From contig NZ_LGEA01000097.1 of NCBI RefSeq assembly GCF_001280065.1, positions 62,001 through 126,000 of the forward strand: a DNA stretch of 64,000 nt. The letters are read 5' to 3'. The position numbers and the translations under genes are program-made. Numbering within the stretch: position 1 is the stretch's first letter; each line of letters begins with the position of its first letter. The notes beneath the pieces were generated by a model. The model was given only the letters and a program-made list of their open reading frames with translations. It ran no database searches and was not told the DNA's origin. This DNA is from Streptomyces sp. NRRL B-1140 (GTDB lineage: Bacteria; Actinomycetota; Actinomycetes; Streptomycetales; Streptomycetaceae). Positions 1 through 8,240 of the stretch are shown one piece after another.

Positions 1-358
1 CGGTGATGGTGCCGCCCGTGAACAGGGCCGTGCCGCGGGCCCCCTTGTAGCCGACGATGAAGATCCCGATGCCCACCATGATGATCGCGACGGCCAGACT
101 CGCGAAGGTCATCGCCTTGTCGTAGTGGATCGGGGTGCCGCGGACGGTGAATCCCATCATGGCGACGAAGTGCATGGTCCATATGCCGGAGCCGATGGCG
201 GCGGAGCCGAGGGCGAGCCAGCCCGGACGCCAGGACTGGGCGACGAGCATGGATCTCGTGGTGCACCGCAGGCCCAGCGCGCCGCCGAGGCAGGCCATGA
301 AGTAGGCCACCAGGGGTGTGACCAGGCCGTAGCTGAATCCGTCGACCGTGCCCTGCAT
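1..358 (-). CDS. MHYT-domain integral membrane protein (partial, 3' end outside window)
   Basis: The start codon is at 358 on the minus strand, behind a GGGAAGGG Shine-Dalgarno; the gene runs off the left edge, so about 119 N-terminal residues are visible. They contain hydrophobic segments and a W-T-M-H-F-V-A-M-M stretch near residues 61-69, which is the hallmark of the MHYT membrane sensor domain (proposed to bind copper and sense a diatomic gas). In other bacteria MHYT often precedes GGDEF/EAL domains; in Streptomyces it is commonly a stand-alone membrane protein. Which form this is cannot be seen here. It is divergent from the glycerophosphodiesterase gene. Confidence 0.82.
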   Translation of the reverse strand, partial: MQGTVDGFSYGLVTPLVAYFMACLGGALGLRCTTRSMLVAQSWRPGWLALGSAAIGSGIWTMHFVAMMGFTVRGTPIHYDKAMTFASLAVAIIMVGIGIFIVGYKGARGTALFTGGTIT

Positions 359-581
359 GCGCGGCTGCCCTTCCCGCCCTCGTACGTCCCGGAATTCCTG
401 ATGTGCGCCCCCTCCCAGGACCGCACCAGCGGTCAGGGTTGACGCAGAGAGTATGACCCCCACCGGAATGGTCGAACGACTTTCCGGCAAAGAAACACGG
501 CCTTGCCGCAGTTGTGCGGTACCAGTGAGCGGAGTTGAGCCTTCTCCGTTCGGCGTGTGGCCATCTCGCACCCCTCTCGCG

Positions 582-610
582 TTGACCCTCTGCTGTCACA
601 GTTGTGCTGT
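582..610 (+). promoter_or_regulatory. candidate promoter of the glycerophosphodiesterase gene
   Basis: TTGACC (582-587) resembles a vegetative -35 box and is followed after 17 bp by TGCTGT (605-610), a weak -10 box. The same stretch starts with GTTGACC, which loosely resembles one 7-nt unit of a PHO box (GTTCACC). Streptomyces glpQ genes are reported PhoP targets, but clean 11-bp-spaced repeats are not visible, so phosphate control is only a suggestion. Confidence 0.3.
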
Positions 611-647
611 CTGTGATGTTGCCGTTCGCTCGTCGCGAGGAGTACGC

Positions 648-1520
648 ATGCACGCGCGCGCTGTTGCCGCCTCGACCACCGCACTCCTGGGTACCGCCGC
701 TCTCCTGTTCCCCGTCTCCCCCGCGCAGGCCGCGGGCGGTGACGCGCCCCCGCTGGTCATCGGGCACCGGGGGGCGTCCGCGTACGCGCCCGAGAACACC
801 CTGGCCTCCCTCGACGCAGCCGCGGAGCTGGGCATCCGCTGGGTGGAGAACGACGTGCAGCGGACGCGGGACGGAGAGCTGGTCGTCATCCACGACGACA
901 ACCTCCGGCGCACCACCGACGTGGAGGAGGTGTATCCCGACCGGGCTCCCTGGAGGGTGGAGGACTTCACGGCAGCGGAGATCGCCCGTCTGGACGCGGG
1001 CAGCTGGTTCGGTCCCGCGTACGCGGGTGTGCGCGTGCCGACGCTGGAGCAGTTCGTGCGCCGCCTGGAGAGTCATCGTCAGAAGCTCCTCCTGGAGATC
1101 AAGAATCCGGAGCTGTACCCGGGCATCGAGCGGCAGACGTTGAAGGTCCTCAGCAACGAGGGCTGGCTCGACCGGTCGCATCTGGCGGGCCGGCTGATCG
1201 TGCAGAGCTTCAGCGCGGACAGCGTGCGGACGGTGCACGAGCTGAAGCCCGGTGTGAAGACCGGCCTCCTGGGGACGCCACGGTTGCCGGACCTGCTCGA
1301 CTGCGCCGAGTTCGCCGACCAGATCAACCCCTCCTACGGCTCGCTCACCCCGGCATACGTGTCCTCCGTCCAGGCGTTCGACGGACCGCACGGCAGGCCG
1401 ATGAAGGTTTTCGCCTGGACGGTCGACGACGCGAAGACGGCCCGGCGGGTCGCCGGTTACGGCGTCGACGGGATCATCACGAACAGGCCGGACGTGGTGC
1501 GAAGGGCCGTGGGCGACTGA
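648..1520 (+). CDS. glpQ: secreted glycerophosphodiester phosphodiesterase
   Basis: A 290-residue protein that would hydrolyse glycerophosphodiesters, or wall teichoic acid backbone, to glycerol-3-phosphate and an alcohol outside the cell. Start 648 is chosen because GAGGAG lies just upstream and the product then begins with a Sec-type signal peptide (MHARAVAAS..., hydrophobic core, cleavage near AQA at 26-28). GDPD motifs follow: HRGAS at 40-44, APEN at about 47-50, the E-x-D metal pair at 67/69, and IHDD with a conserved His at 82. An upstream in-frame ATG at 453 would bury the signal peptide and was rejected. The family in Streptomyces is induced by phosphate starvation; it probably corresponds to S. 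coelicolor glpQ2. Confidence 0.93.
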   Translation: MHARAVAASTTALLGTAALLFPVSPAQAAGGDAPPLVIGHRGASAYAPENTLASLDAAAELGIRWVENDVQRTRDGELVVIHDDNLRRTTDVEEVYPDRAPWRVEDFTAAEIARLDAGSWFGPAYAGVRVPTLEQFVRRLESHRQKLLLEIKNPELYPGIERQTLKVLSNEGWLDRSHLAGRLIVQSFSADSVRTVHELKPGVKTGLLGTPRLPDLLDCAEFADQINPSYGSLTPAYVSSVQAFDGPHGRPMKVFAWTVDDAKTARRVAGYGVDGIITNRPDVVRRAVGD

Positions 1521-1572
1521 TCGGCGTTCCGCCCCGGAGGGCGTTGTCAGTGGCGGGTCCTACTGTGGGCGC

Positions 1573-2127
1573 ATGGACAGCCGAGAGCAGGTCGAGCCGC
1601 ACGTCGTGTGGACGGTCGTCGACAGCGGGATCGGGCCGCTGCTGCTGGCCGCGAGCCGGGAGGGGCTGGTCAACGTCGTGTTCCACGCCACGGACGCGGT
1701 GCGGGACCGGGCCGTCGAGCGGCTGGCGGCGCGGCTGGGCACCGAGCCCGTCGAGGCGCCCGGCTCGCCGCTGCTGGCCGAGGCGATACGCCAGTTCGAA
1801 GCGTACTTCGCGGGTGGGCGGCGCGACTTCGAGCTGCCTCTGGACTGGTCGCTGATCTCCGGCTTCAACCGGGCCGTCCTGCGTGAACTGGCCTCGGGCG
1901 TGCCGTACGGCCAGGTCGTCGGATACGGCGACCTGGCCGGACGCGTCGGTCAACCGGGCGCCGCCCAGGCTGTGGGCATGGCGATGGGCGCCAATCCGCT
2001 GCCGGTCGTGGTGCCCTGTCACCGGGTGGTGGAGAGCGACGGCGGCATCGGCGGCTTCGGGGGTGGCCTGGAGACCAAGCGGAGGCTGCTCGCCCTGGAG
2101 GGTGTGCTTCCCGAGCCGCTCTTCTGA
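1573..2127 (+). CDS. ogt: methylated-DNA--protein-cysteine methyltransferase
   Basis: A 184-residue suicide repair protein that moves the alkyl group from O6-alkylguanine to its own cysteine. The C-terminal domain carries the active-site motif PCHRV with Cys149, preceded by a GQVVGYGDLA helix-turn-helix-like segment and NPLPVVVPCH; GGIGGFGGG follows. Length and layout match single-domain Ogt enzymes rather than Ada. It is monocistronic and lies 52 bp after the phosphodiesterase gene on the same strand. A GAGCC/GGCTC hairpin lies just downstream. Confidence 0.95.
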   Translation: MDSREQVEPHVVWTVVDSGIGPLLLAASREGLVNVVFHATDAVRDRAVERLAARLGTEPVEAPGSPLLAEAIRQFEAYFAGGRRDFELPLDWSLISGFNRAVLRELASGVPYGQVVGYGDLAGRVGQPGAAQAVGMAMGANPLPVVVPCHRVVESDGGIGGFGGGLETKRRLLALEGVLPEPLF

Positions 2128-2144
2128 GAGCCGCCGCTCCCGTG

Positions 2145-2160
2145 CGAGCCGAGGGGCTCG
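2145..2160. terminator. short hairpin between ogt and the VOC gene
   Basis: CGAGCC-GAGG-GGCTCG forms a 6-bp stem with a 4-nt loop in the 34-bp gap between two convergent genes; no T-run follows. Confidence 0.4.
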
Positions 2161-2161
2161 G

Positions 2162-2590
2162 TCAGTCGTAGTGCCGGGCCTCGAAGACGTTCCCGTCCGG
2201 GTCGCGGAAGTAGAAGCTGCGGGCGGCCTTGCCCTGGGCGCCGAAGGAACCGTGCGCGAGGTCCGACATCGGCACGGAGCGTTCTTCGAGGCGGCTGAGG
2301 AGGGCGTCGAAGTCGCCGCGGGGCAACGACAGGCAGACGTGGTTGACCGGGTGCCCCGCGCTGTCGGCTGAGCCGGGCAGCATCGTCATGCGTTCCGCGT
2401 AGCTCAGCGGCATGAGGTCGAGGATGGTCTCGCCGTTGACGCGCACGGAGGGGAAGGGCGCCTCACCCGCCGCGAATTCCGCGAGCCGGACCGATTCCAG
2501 GCCGACGGCCTTCTCGTAGAAGTCCGCGGCGGCGAGCGGGTCGCGCACCCAGAGCACGACGTGGTCGAGACGAGGTGTGTGGTCGGTCAT
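2162..2590 (-). CDS. VOC (glyoxalase/bleomycin resistance/dioxygenase) family protein
   Basis: A 142-residue single-chain VOC protein made of two beta-alpha-beta-beta-beta modules. Candidate metal ligands are His10 (DHVVLWV), His84 (NHVCLSL) and Glu138 (NVFEARHYD), and the C-terminal FYFRDPDGNVFE signature is typical. Substrate cannot be told from sequence; the class includes glyoxalases, fosfomycin/bleomycin resistance proteins and small dioxygenases. It starts at ATG 2590 and is divergent from psuG. Confidence 0.9.
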   Translation of the reverse strand: MTDHTPRLDHVVLWVRDPLAAADFYEKAVGLESVRLAEFAAGEAPFPSVRVNGETILDLMPLSYAERMTMLPGSADSAGHPVNHVCLSLPRGDFDALLSRLEERSVPMSDLAHGSFGAQGKAARSFYFRDPDGNVFEARHYD

Positions 2591-2695
2591 CCCCCCAGGC
2601 TCGTGGGGACTCCGGCGGCCCGCAAGGGTTTGGCCCGGTCCGCCGCCCGCCAGAGATGAGGGAAGACGACTGACCGGCTGACAGGAGGCAGGCGC

Positions 2696-3604
2696 GTGGT
2701 GCTGGTGGTGTCCGAAGAAGTACGGGAGGCGATCGACGCGCGCCGGCCCGTGGTGGCCCTGGAATCCACGATCATCGCTCACGGGCTGCCGCGGCCGCGC
2801 AATCTCCGGGTGGCGCTGGAGCTGGAGACGGCCGTACGGCAGGAGGGCGCGGTGCCCGCCACGATCGCCGTGCTGGACGGGCGCCCGTGTGTGGGCCTGG
2901 ACAAGGAGCAGCTGGAACGGGTCGCCAACGAGGACGGGATCCGCAAGCTCGGCCACCGCGACCTGCCGCTCGCGGTGGCGTCCGGGGTGAGCGGGGCGAC
3001 CACGGTGTCGGCGACGGCGCTGCTGGCGGCGCTGGCGGGTGTGCGGGTCTTCGCGACGGGTGGACTCGGCGGGGTGCACCGGGAGTGGACGGCGACGCAG
3101 GACGAGTCGGCCGACCTGGGGCTGCTGGCGCGCACGCGCGTCACGGTGGTGTGTGCCGGGGTGAAGTCGATCCTGGACGTGCCGGCGACCCTGCAGCGGC
3201 TGGAGACACTGGGGGTCGCCGTGGCCGGTTACGGCACCGGCCGGTTTCCCGGCTTCTACCTCTCGGACTCCGGGCATCCGGTGGACTGGACGCTGGAGAC
3301 GCCCGGGCAGGTGGCGGAGGCCATGCGCGCCCAGGACGCGCTCGACGGGCCGGATTCGGCCCTGATCGTCGCCAACCCCGTGCCCGAGGACGAGCAGCTG
3401 GACCCGGAACTGCACGCGCGGGTGCTCGCGGAGGCACTGCAGGCGTGCGCGCAGGCGGGCATCACCGGCCAGGCGGTCACTCCCTTCCTGCTCGACCACC
3501 TGGTGCGGCACACCGACGGCGCCTCCCTGAGCGCCAATCTGGCGGCGGTCCGGGGGAACGTTCGCCTGGCGGCACGGATCGCGGCGGCCTGGGCCCGGGG
3601 ATGA
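2696..3604 (+). CDS. psuG: pseudouridine-5'-phosphate glycosidase
   Basis: A 302-residue enzyme of the indigoidine synthase A-like/PsuG family. It cleaves the C-C glycosidic bond of pseudouridine 5'-phosphate to ribose-5-phosphate and uracil. Visible family motifs are ALESTIIAHG with Glu23, KLGHRDL with Lys84, FATGGLGGVHR, the D-E-S-A-D stretch at 136-140 (metal/catalytic acidic residues) and AGVKSILD with Lys157. The GTG start has a perfect AGGAGG 7 nt upstream. Its stop overlaps the next start in ATGA, so it is translationally coupled to the kinase that makes its substrate. Confidence 0.93.
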   Translation: MVLVVSEEVREAIDARRPVVALESTIIAHGLPRPRNLRVALELETAVRQEGAVPATIAVLDGRPCVGLDKEQLERVANEDGIRKLGHRDLPLAVASGVSGATTVSATALLAALAGVRVFATGGLGGVHREWTATQDESADLGLLARTRVTVVCAGVKSILDVPATLQRLETLGVAVAGYGTGRFPGFYLSDSGHPVDWTLETPGQVAEAMRAQDALDGPDSALIVANPVPEDEQLDPELHARVLAEALQACAQAGITGQAVTPFLLDHLVRHTDGASLSANLAAVRGNVRLAARIAAAWARG

Positions 3605-4557
3605 CGGCGGCCGCCGAAGCGGGGCCGGGAGGCAAGCCGGGCTCCGGGCGCACGGCCGACACGGGGCTGCTGGTCGTGGGCGACGTCATCACGGATGTCG
3701 TCGCGCGGCATCGAGGGCCGCTCGCGGCCGGCACGGACACGGCTGCCTCGATCCGCACGGTGGCCGGCGGGGCGGGCGCCAATGTGGCCTGCTGGGCGGC
3801 CCACCGGGGAACTGCGGACGTGCGGCTGCTCGGACGCGTCGGGGCGGATGCGGCGGCCTGGCACGAGCGGGAGCTGGTCGCCCAGGGGGTGCGTCCGCGG
3901 CTCGTCGTCGACCCGCTGGCGCCGACCGGCACGGTGATCTGCATGGTCGACGGGGGCGCTTCGGCGGAACGGACGTTCCTCACCGACAGCGGCGCGTCGG
4001 TACGTCTCGGGCCCGCCGACTGGTCGGACGCGCTCCTCGACGGCGTGGCCCGGCTGCACCTCTCGGGTTACCTGCTGTTCTCCGGCCCGAGCCGGGCCCT
4101 GGTGTCGGTGGCTCTCGATGCCGCACGTGCGCGGGGCGTGCCCGTGAGTCTGGACCCGGCGTCGGCCGGCTTCCTGGCGGAGCTGGGCGCCGAGCGGTTC
4201 CTCGAGCTCACCGAGGGCGTGGACGTACTGCTTCCCAGCCGTGACGAGGCGTGTCTGCTCACGGGGCTGGCGGATGCGGCCGCGGCGGCGGCCGAGCTGA
4301 GCCTGCGGGTGCCGCTGGTCGTCGCCAAACAGGGTCACGAGGGGGCACTCGTGGCCCGCTCGGGGAGGGTGAGCGCCCGCGTCCCGGCCGTCCCCGCGAC
4401 ACCGCGGGACACCACGGGGGCGGGTGACGCCTTCACCGGCGCGTTCCTCGCCGCCCTGCTCGCGGGCGCGGGGCCGGAGGACGCGGCCGCGGAGGGCTGC
4501 CGGGCGGGCGCGCGAGCGGTGGAGCAGGTGGGCGGCAGGCCGCCCGTGCCGGGCTGA
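3601..4557 (+). CDS. psuK: PfkB-family carbohydrate kinase, probable pseudouridine kinase
   Basis: A 318-residue ribokinase-like enzyme. VAGGAGANVA (about 54-63) is the PfkB N-terminal signature and DTTGAGDAF (about 270-278) the C-terminal one, with the catalytic Asp and anion hole. Because it overlaps psuG by 4 nt (ATGA), the likely reaction is phosphorylation of pseudouridine to pseudouridine 5'-phosphate, feeding the glycosidase. Together the pair degrades pseudouridine released by RNA turnover. Substrate assignment rests on context; sequence alone only says PfkB kinase. The N-terminal 20 residues are Gly/Ala-rich and probably disordered. Confidence 0.88.
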   Translation: MTAAAEAGPGGKPGSGRTADTGLLVVGDVITDVVARHRGPLAAGTDTAASIRTVAGGAGANVACWAAHRGTADVRLLGRVGADAAAWHERELVAQGVRPRLVVDPLAPTGTVICMVDGGASAERTFLTDSGASVRLGPADWSDALLDGVARLHLSGYLLFSGPSRALVSVALDAARARGVPVSLDPASAGFLAELGAERFLELTEGVDVLLPSRDEACLLTGLADAAAAAAELSLRVPLVVAKQGHEGALVARSGRVSARVPAVPATPRDTTGAGDAFTGAFLAALLAGAGPEDAAAEGCRAGARAVEQVGGRPPVPG

Positions 4558-4575
4558 GGACCGCACCCGCTCCGG

Positions 4576-5367
4576 CTACTCCTTGCGCCCCCACGCCGAG
4601 ATCATCGGTGCCGTCGTCAGATCGAGCGCACCGGATGTGACGTTGTCCAGATGGCGGTCGATGTCCTGGTCCGTGGCGAGGCCTGCGGTGACGAGCTGGT
4701 CGCGGATCTGGCGGATGGTGACCGACTCCAGGGCCGCGCAGGCGGGCGAGGCGAGCGGGAAGTAGGCATCGGCGTGGACCCGGGTCAGTCCGGCGTTGCG
4801 GAGCAGCCGCGGCAGGGTGCGGCCGCAGGGCAGGTCGGTCCCGCGGTCGGCGAGCAGTCGGCGGAAGGCCTGCCGCAGCCGGTTCGCGAGCTGCTGCTCG
4901 GGGCCGTGCTCGTCGGGGCAGAGCAGGGGCTGCAGCGCGGGGTCGGCGTCCTCGACGAGGAGGCGTCCGCCTGGGCGCAGTGCCGCCGCCATGGATCGCA
5001 ACGCCCCTTCCCGGTCGGTCACGTGGACGAGGGCGAGGCGGGCGTGCACCAGGTCGAAGCCCTCCCCCGGTGGCTCCTGCGCGCCGAGGTCGTGGAGCCG
5101 CACCTCGACGGGTGGCCGGGCGACGGAGGCGAGCCGGGAGGTGTCGGTATGCGTCGCGACGACGCGTCCCGTCGGGCCGACCTTCTTGGCCAGCCAGGAC
5201 ACCACGGAGGTGCCTGCGCCGACCTCCCAGCACCGCCAGCCGGATCCGATGCCGAGAGCTTCGAGGTGCCGGAACGTGGTGGGGTCGAAGAGGGCGGCGA
5301 AGGCACTGAAGTGCTCCGCGGCCTCGGTCTGCCGGTTGGCCAGGAGGTACCCATCGGTTCGCGTCAT
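4576..5367 (-). CDS. class I SAM-dependent methyltransferase
   Basis: A 263-residue protein with the SAM motif I CWEVGAGTSVVS at about 47-58, an acidic motif II region (VVATHTDTSRL), DLVHARLALVHV for motif III/IV and RPGGRLLVEDAD for motif V. It belongs to the UbiE/type-11 and type-25-like group; the acceptor is unknown. Stop-to-stop spacing with psuK is only 18 bp, so the two operons converge. The start at 5367 gives a normal-length N-terminus; an upstream extension would add low-complexity residues. Confidence 0.85.
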   Translation of the reverse strand: MTRTDGYLLANRQTEAAEHFSAFAALFDPTTFRHLEALGIGSGWRCWEVGAGTSVVSWLAKKVGPTGRVVATHTDTSRLASVARPPVEVRLHDLGAQEPPGEGFDLVHARLALVHVTDREGALRSMAAALRPGGRLLVEDADPALQPLLCPDEHGPEQQLANRLRQAFRRLLADRGTDLPCGRTLPRLLRNAGLTRVHADAYFPLASPACAALESVTIRQIRDQLVTAGLATDQDIDRHLDNVTSGALDLTTAPMISAWGRKE

Positions 5368-5578
5368 ACGACGATCATCCCATTTGTCCGACTTGCCGTT
5401 ACTCGTCGACGCTCCGGCACGGAGCACCGCGTCGGCGCGCGGCACGGCGTCGGATGCTGACGGCACGCAGCACGGCTTCTGACGCTGTCGCAGCGGGCAC
5501 CAGTGACGCTTCCGTTCGAGAACCGTCCGGGCGGGACATGCGTCCCTACGGCAGGACCGCGGCGACTCCGCGGGTCGT

Positions 5579-5629
5579 CCGTCCACAGGCGGGAACGAAG
5601 CGGAATGGGCTTCGCCGACCTTGTCCACA
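5579..5629 (+). other. two DnaA-box-like nonamers upstream of corA
   Basis: CCGTCCACA (5579-5587) and TTGTCCACA (5621-5629) match the Streptomyces DnaA box consensus YY(G/A/C)TCCACA; the second is the preferred form. They have the same orientation and are 42 bp apart within a 348-bp gene-free interval (5368-5715). No dnaA, dnaN or other origin gene is near, so this is not oriC. The rest of that interval shows no gene or clear structure. Confidence 0.45.
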
Positions 5630-5715
5630 GGCTTACCCGCAGCTCACGCGGGCCTGGCAGACTGGCGCGCCAAGGCGCAGGAACGGCGCGAGAAGTTCCA
5701 TGCAAGGAGAGCCGG

Positions 5716-6843
5716 ATGTCCATGGCGGGGAATCTGAGGAGGGTCACGGGCCTCGGCGGGGTCGGTGGCCTTCGCAAGGTGGCACGGCTGGCCCGGCGGC
5801 GTCCGCGCGTCGATCTGAGTCACCCGGCCCGGTCCCCGCTGGGCTCCTCGGTGGTGAACTGCGTGACGTACCGGGACGGCGTCCGCACCTCCGCGCGCGG
5901 CGATCTGGTGGACACCGTGGAGCGGGTGCGCAAGAGCCGGGAGGGTTTCGTCTGGCTCGGTCTGCACGAGCCCACGGACCAGGAGTTCGCGGGCATCGCC
6001 GAGCTCTTCGACCTGCATCCGCTGGCCGTCGAGGACGCGATCGAGGCGCATCAGCGGCCCAAGCTGGAGCGCTACGGCGAGACGCTCTTCGCGGTGTTCA
6101 AAACCGTCTGCTACGTCGAGCACGAGGAGCTGACGGCCACCAGCGAGGTCGTGAACACCGGCGAGATCATGGTGTTCGTCGGCGCGGACTTCGTGATCAC
6201 GGTGCGGCACGGCCGGCACGGCTCACTGGGCCCGCTGCGCGAGGAGCTGGAGTCCGATCCCGGCCAGCTCGCCAAGGGCCCGTCGGCGGTGCTGCACGCG
6301 CTCGCGGACCACGTGGTGGACGACTACCTGACGGTCACGGACTCGGTGCAGGCGGACATCGACCAGGTCGAGACGGACGTGTTCTCGGAGGCCGGGGCGC
6401 GCACCGACCCGGGGCGCATCTACCAGCTCAAGCGGGAACTGCTGGAGCTGAAGCGGGCGGTGGTTCCTCTCAGCCGGCCGCTGGAGGATCTCGCCACCCG
6501 GCCGATCCGGGCGGTCGACCCGGAGATACAGGCGTACTTCCGCGACGTGTCGGACCATCTGCTGCGGGTGAAGGAGCAGATCGCCGCCTTCGACGAACTG
6601 CTCAACTCCATCCTCCAGGCGCACCTCGCGCAGGTCACGGTCGCGCAGAACGAGGACATGCGGAAGATCACGGCCTGGGCCGCCATCGTCGCGGTGCCGA
6701 CGATGGTCTGCGGGGTCTACGGCATGAACTTCGACCACATGCCGGAGCTGCACTGGCGGTACGGCTACGGCATGGTCCTCGGCGTGATATCCGTCGCGTG
6801 CCTCGCTCTGTACCGGGGGTTCCGGCGCAGCGGCTGGCTCTGA
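5716..6843 (+). CDS. corA: CorA-type Mg2+/Co2+ transport protein
   Basis: A 375-residue CorA homologue: a long cytoplasmic alpha/beta funnel domain followed by two C-terminal membrane helices. The invariant selectivity motif GMN is at 336-338, inside VCGVYGMNFDHMPE, and the last helix (about 350-368) ends in basic residues. The start at 5716 has AAGGAG 6 nt upstream. The family forms homopentameric channels for Mg2+ (also Co2+/Ni2+) uptake; the divalent loop here is HMPEL rather than the MPEL of enteric CorA. It is transcribed alone; the CBS gene converges on it. Confidence 0.93.
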   Translation: MSMAGNLRRVTGLGGVGGLRKVARLARRRPRVDLSHPARSPLGSSVVNCVTYRDGVRTSARGDLVDTVERVRKSREGFVWLGLHEPTDQEFAGIAELFDLHPLAVEDAIEAHQRPKLERYGETLFAVFKTVCYVEHEELTATSEVVNTGEIMVFVGADFVITVRHGRHGSLGPLREELESDPGQLAKGPSAVLHALADHVVDDYLTVTDSVQADIDQVETDVFSEAGARTDPGRIYQLKRELLELKRAVVPLSRPLEDLATRPIRAVDPEIQAYFRDVSDHLLRVKEQIAAFDELLNSILQAHLAQVTVAQNEDMRKITAWAAIVAVPTMVCGVYGMNFDHMPELHWRYGYGMVLGVISVACLALYRGFRRSGWL

Positions 6844-6903
6844 CACGGGCCCGGGGCCTGCGAGGGACCCGAGGGCGCGGTGCCCGCGGGGTGGTCCGGG
6901 CGG

Positions 6904-7332
6904 TCAGTGCATGGCGGTCGTGGCGTACACGCTCTCGGCCCAGGAGGCGATCTGGTCCTTCGCGAGATGCCGGGCCAGGTCGGCCTCGCTGATCATGCCG
7001 ACCAGGCGCTTGTCCCGGATGACGGGCAGCCGGCGGATCTGGTGCTCCTGCATCTCGTGCAGCACCTCGCCGACATCGGCGTCCGCGTCGATCCAGCGGG
7101 GCGTGCCCTTGGCCATCTCGCCCGCGGTGATCCGGGCGGGGTCGTGGCCCATGGCGACGCAGCCGACGACGATGTCGCGGTCGGTGAGGATGCCGCAGAG
7201 CCGCTCGTTCTCGTCGCTGATGGGCAGGGCGCCGACATTGAGTTCGCGCATGAGCTGTGCGGCACGGTCGAGTGTTTCGTGAGCGGGGATCCACTGGGCG
7301 CCGCGGTGCATGATGTCTCCGGCGGTGGTCAT
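6904..7332 (-). CDS. tandem CBS-domain protein
   Basis: A 142-residue protein consisting almost only of a CBS pair (about 8-60 and 73-126), which folds as a Bateman module and usually binds AMP/ATP or other adenosyl ligands. Repeated signature pieces are ALPISDENERLCGILTDRD and RLPVIRDKRLVGMISEADL. Start 7332 is preceded by GGGAGGT. No partner domain is fused; in Streptomyces such small CBS proteins are abundant and mostly uncharacterised, some linked to development and stress. Confidence 0.9.
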   Translation of the reverse strand: MTTAGDIMHRGAQWIPAHETLDRAAQLMRELNVGALPISDENERLCGILTDRDIVVGCVAMGHDPARITAGEMAKGTPRWIDADADVGEVLHEMQEHQIRRLPVIRDKRLVGMISEADLARHLAKDQIASWAESVYATTAMH

Positions 7333-7476
7333 GGTGTACCTCCCGGTGCCGGACGGCCGGCGCGGAGCGGGACGCACCGCGAGTCCCGGCGCCCTTCATT
7401 CTCGCCGCGCAGCGGGATGCCCGCACATGGAAGCCCGGCGGCCTGCGGCTCGGCTCCGAGCACGACTCGGCACGCC

Positions 7477-8118
7477 TCAGCCGTTCCACGCCGGATGACG
7501 CGGGTCGTCGGCTCGTACCAGGATGTCCGCCGTCTCCGCCGGATCCGTCTCGTGCTCGTAGCGCTCGAAGGCGGGGAGGGTCCAGTGCTCGCCCTCGGGG
7601 GTGCGGCGGCGCAGGGCGCCCGGGGACAGCAGGACGTGAACGCTCAGATCGAAGGGGAACCAGTGCCGGAGGAGGAAGGGGCCGTGCAGCAACAGCACAC
7701 CGCCGGGCGGGAGTTCGACGTAGGGGCTGCGAGTGGCGCGGTCGGCGGCCGGGTCCCACAGGTCGGGCAGGACGCGGCCGTCGCCGTCGGCGTCGAGCGG
7801 GCCGAACACCTCGCGCCACAGGGCGCCCGTGTCGTACCAGCCGCCGTAGTAGGCCTCGACGTCCTGGTGGCCGTACTCCAGCCGTACGGAGGCGGGGCGC
7901 AGAAAGCCCTCGGTGCCCACGACGAGGGAGGAGCGGCCGCGTATGCGCAGTGCCTCGCCGACGCGGCGGGCGAGGTCGCCCGGGCGGGCGGCCGGGGCGC
8001 CGTCGAAGGCGATGCGCGGCCAGGGGCTGCCGTCGGCGGGCTCCAGATCGAGCACGCGATCGGCGAGCAGGTCGCCGAGCCGTTCCCAGGTGATCGCTTC
8101 GAGTCGCACACGGCCCAT
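7477..8118 (-). CDS. uridine kinase-like protein with degenerate P-loop
   Basis: A 213-residue protein of the type annotated as uridine kinase in Streptomyces. The fold is suggested by VLLLHGPFLLRHWFPFDLSVHV and the C-terminal TLPAFERYEHETDP, which resemble the substrate-lid region of P-loop nucleoside kinases. However, where a GxxxxGK(S/T) Walker A is expected (RIAFDGAPAARPGDLA, about 35-50) the Gly-Lys-Ser/Thr is missing. Kinase activity is therefore doubtful. The last residues (DDPRHPAWNG) look like a conserved tail. No operon partner is evident. Confidence 0.7.
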   Translation of the reverse strand: MGRVRLEAITWERLGDLLADRVLDLEPADGSPWPRIAFDGAPAARPGDLARRVGEALRIRGRSSLVVGTEGFLRPASVRLEYGHQDVEAYYGGWYDTGALWREVFGPLDADGDGRVLPDLWDPAADRATRSPYVELPPGGVLLLHGPFLLRHWFPFDLSVHVLLSPGALRRRTPEGEHWTLPAFERYEHETDPAETADILVRADDPRHPAWNG

Positions 8119-8240
8119 GATGCGTCAGGCGGGGACAGAGGCGCCCCGCCGTCCGTCGCCTCGGCGGAGCAGTGGGGGGATCGCCTGGATCCGTCCTGAA
8201 GTGCGCAGTTCGGGCTGCCGCCGCGGGGAATGAAACACGT

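Noticed and set aside
5579..5629. Chromosomal origin of replication
   Set aside because: Only two DnaA-box-like sites and none of the genes that flank oriC.
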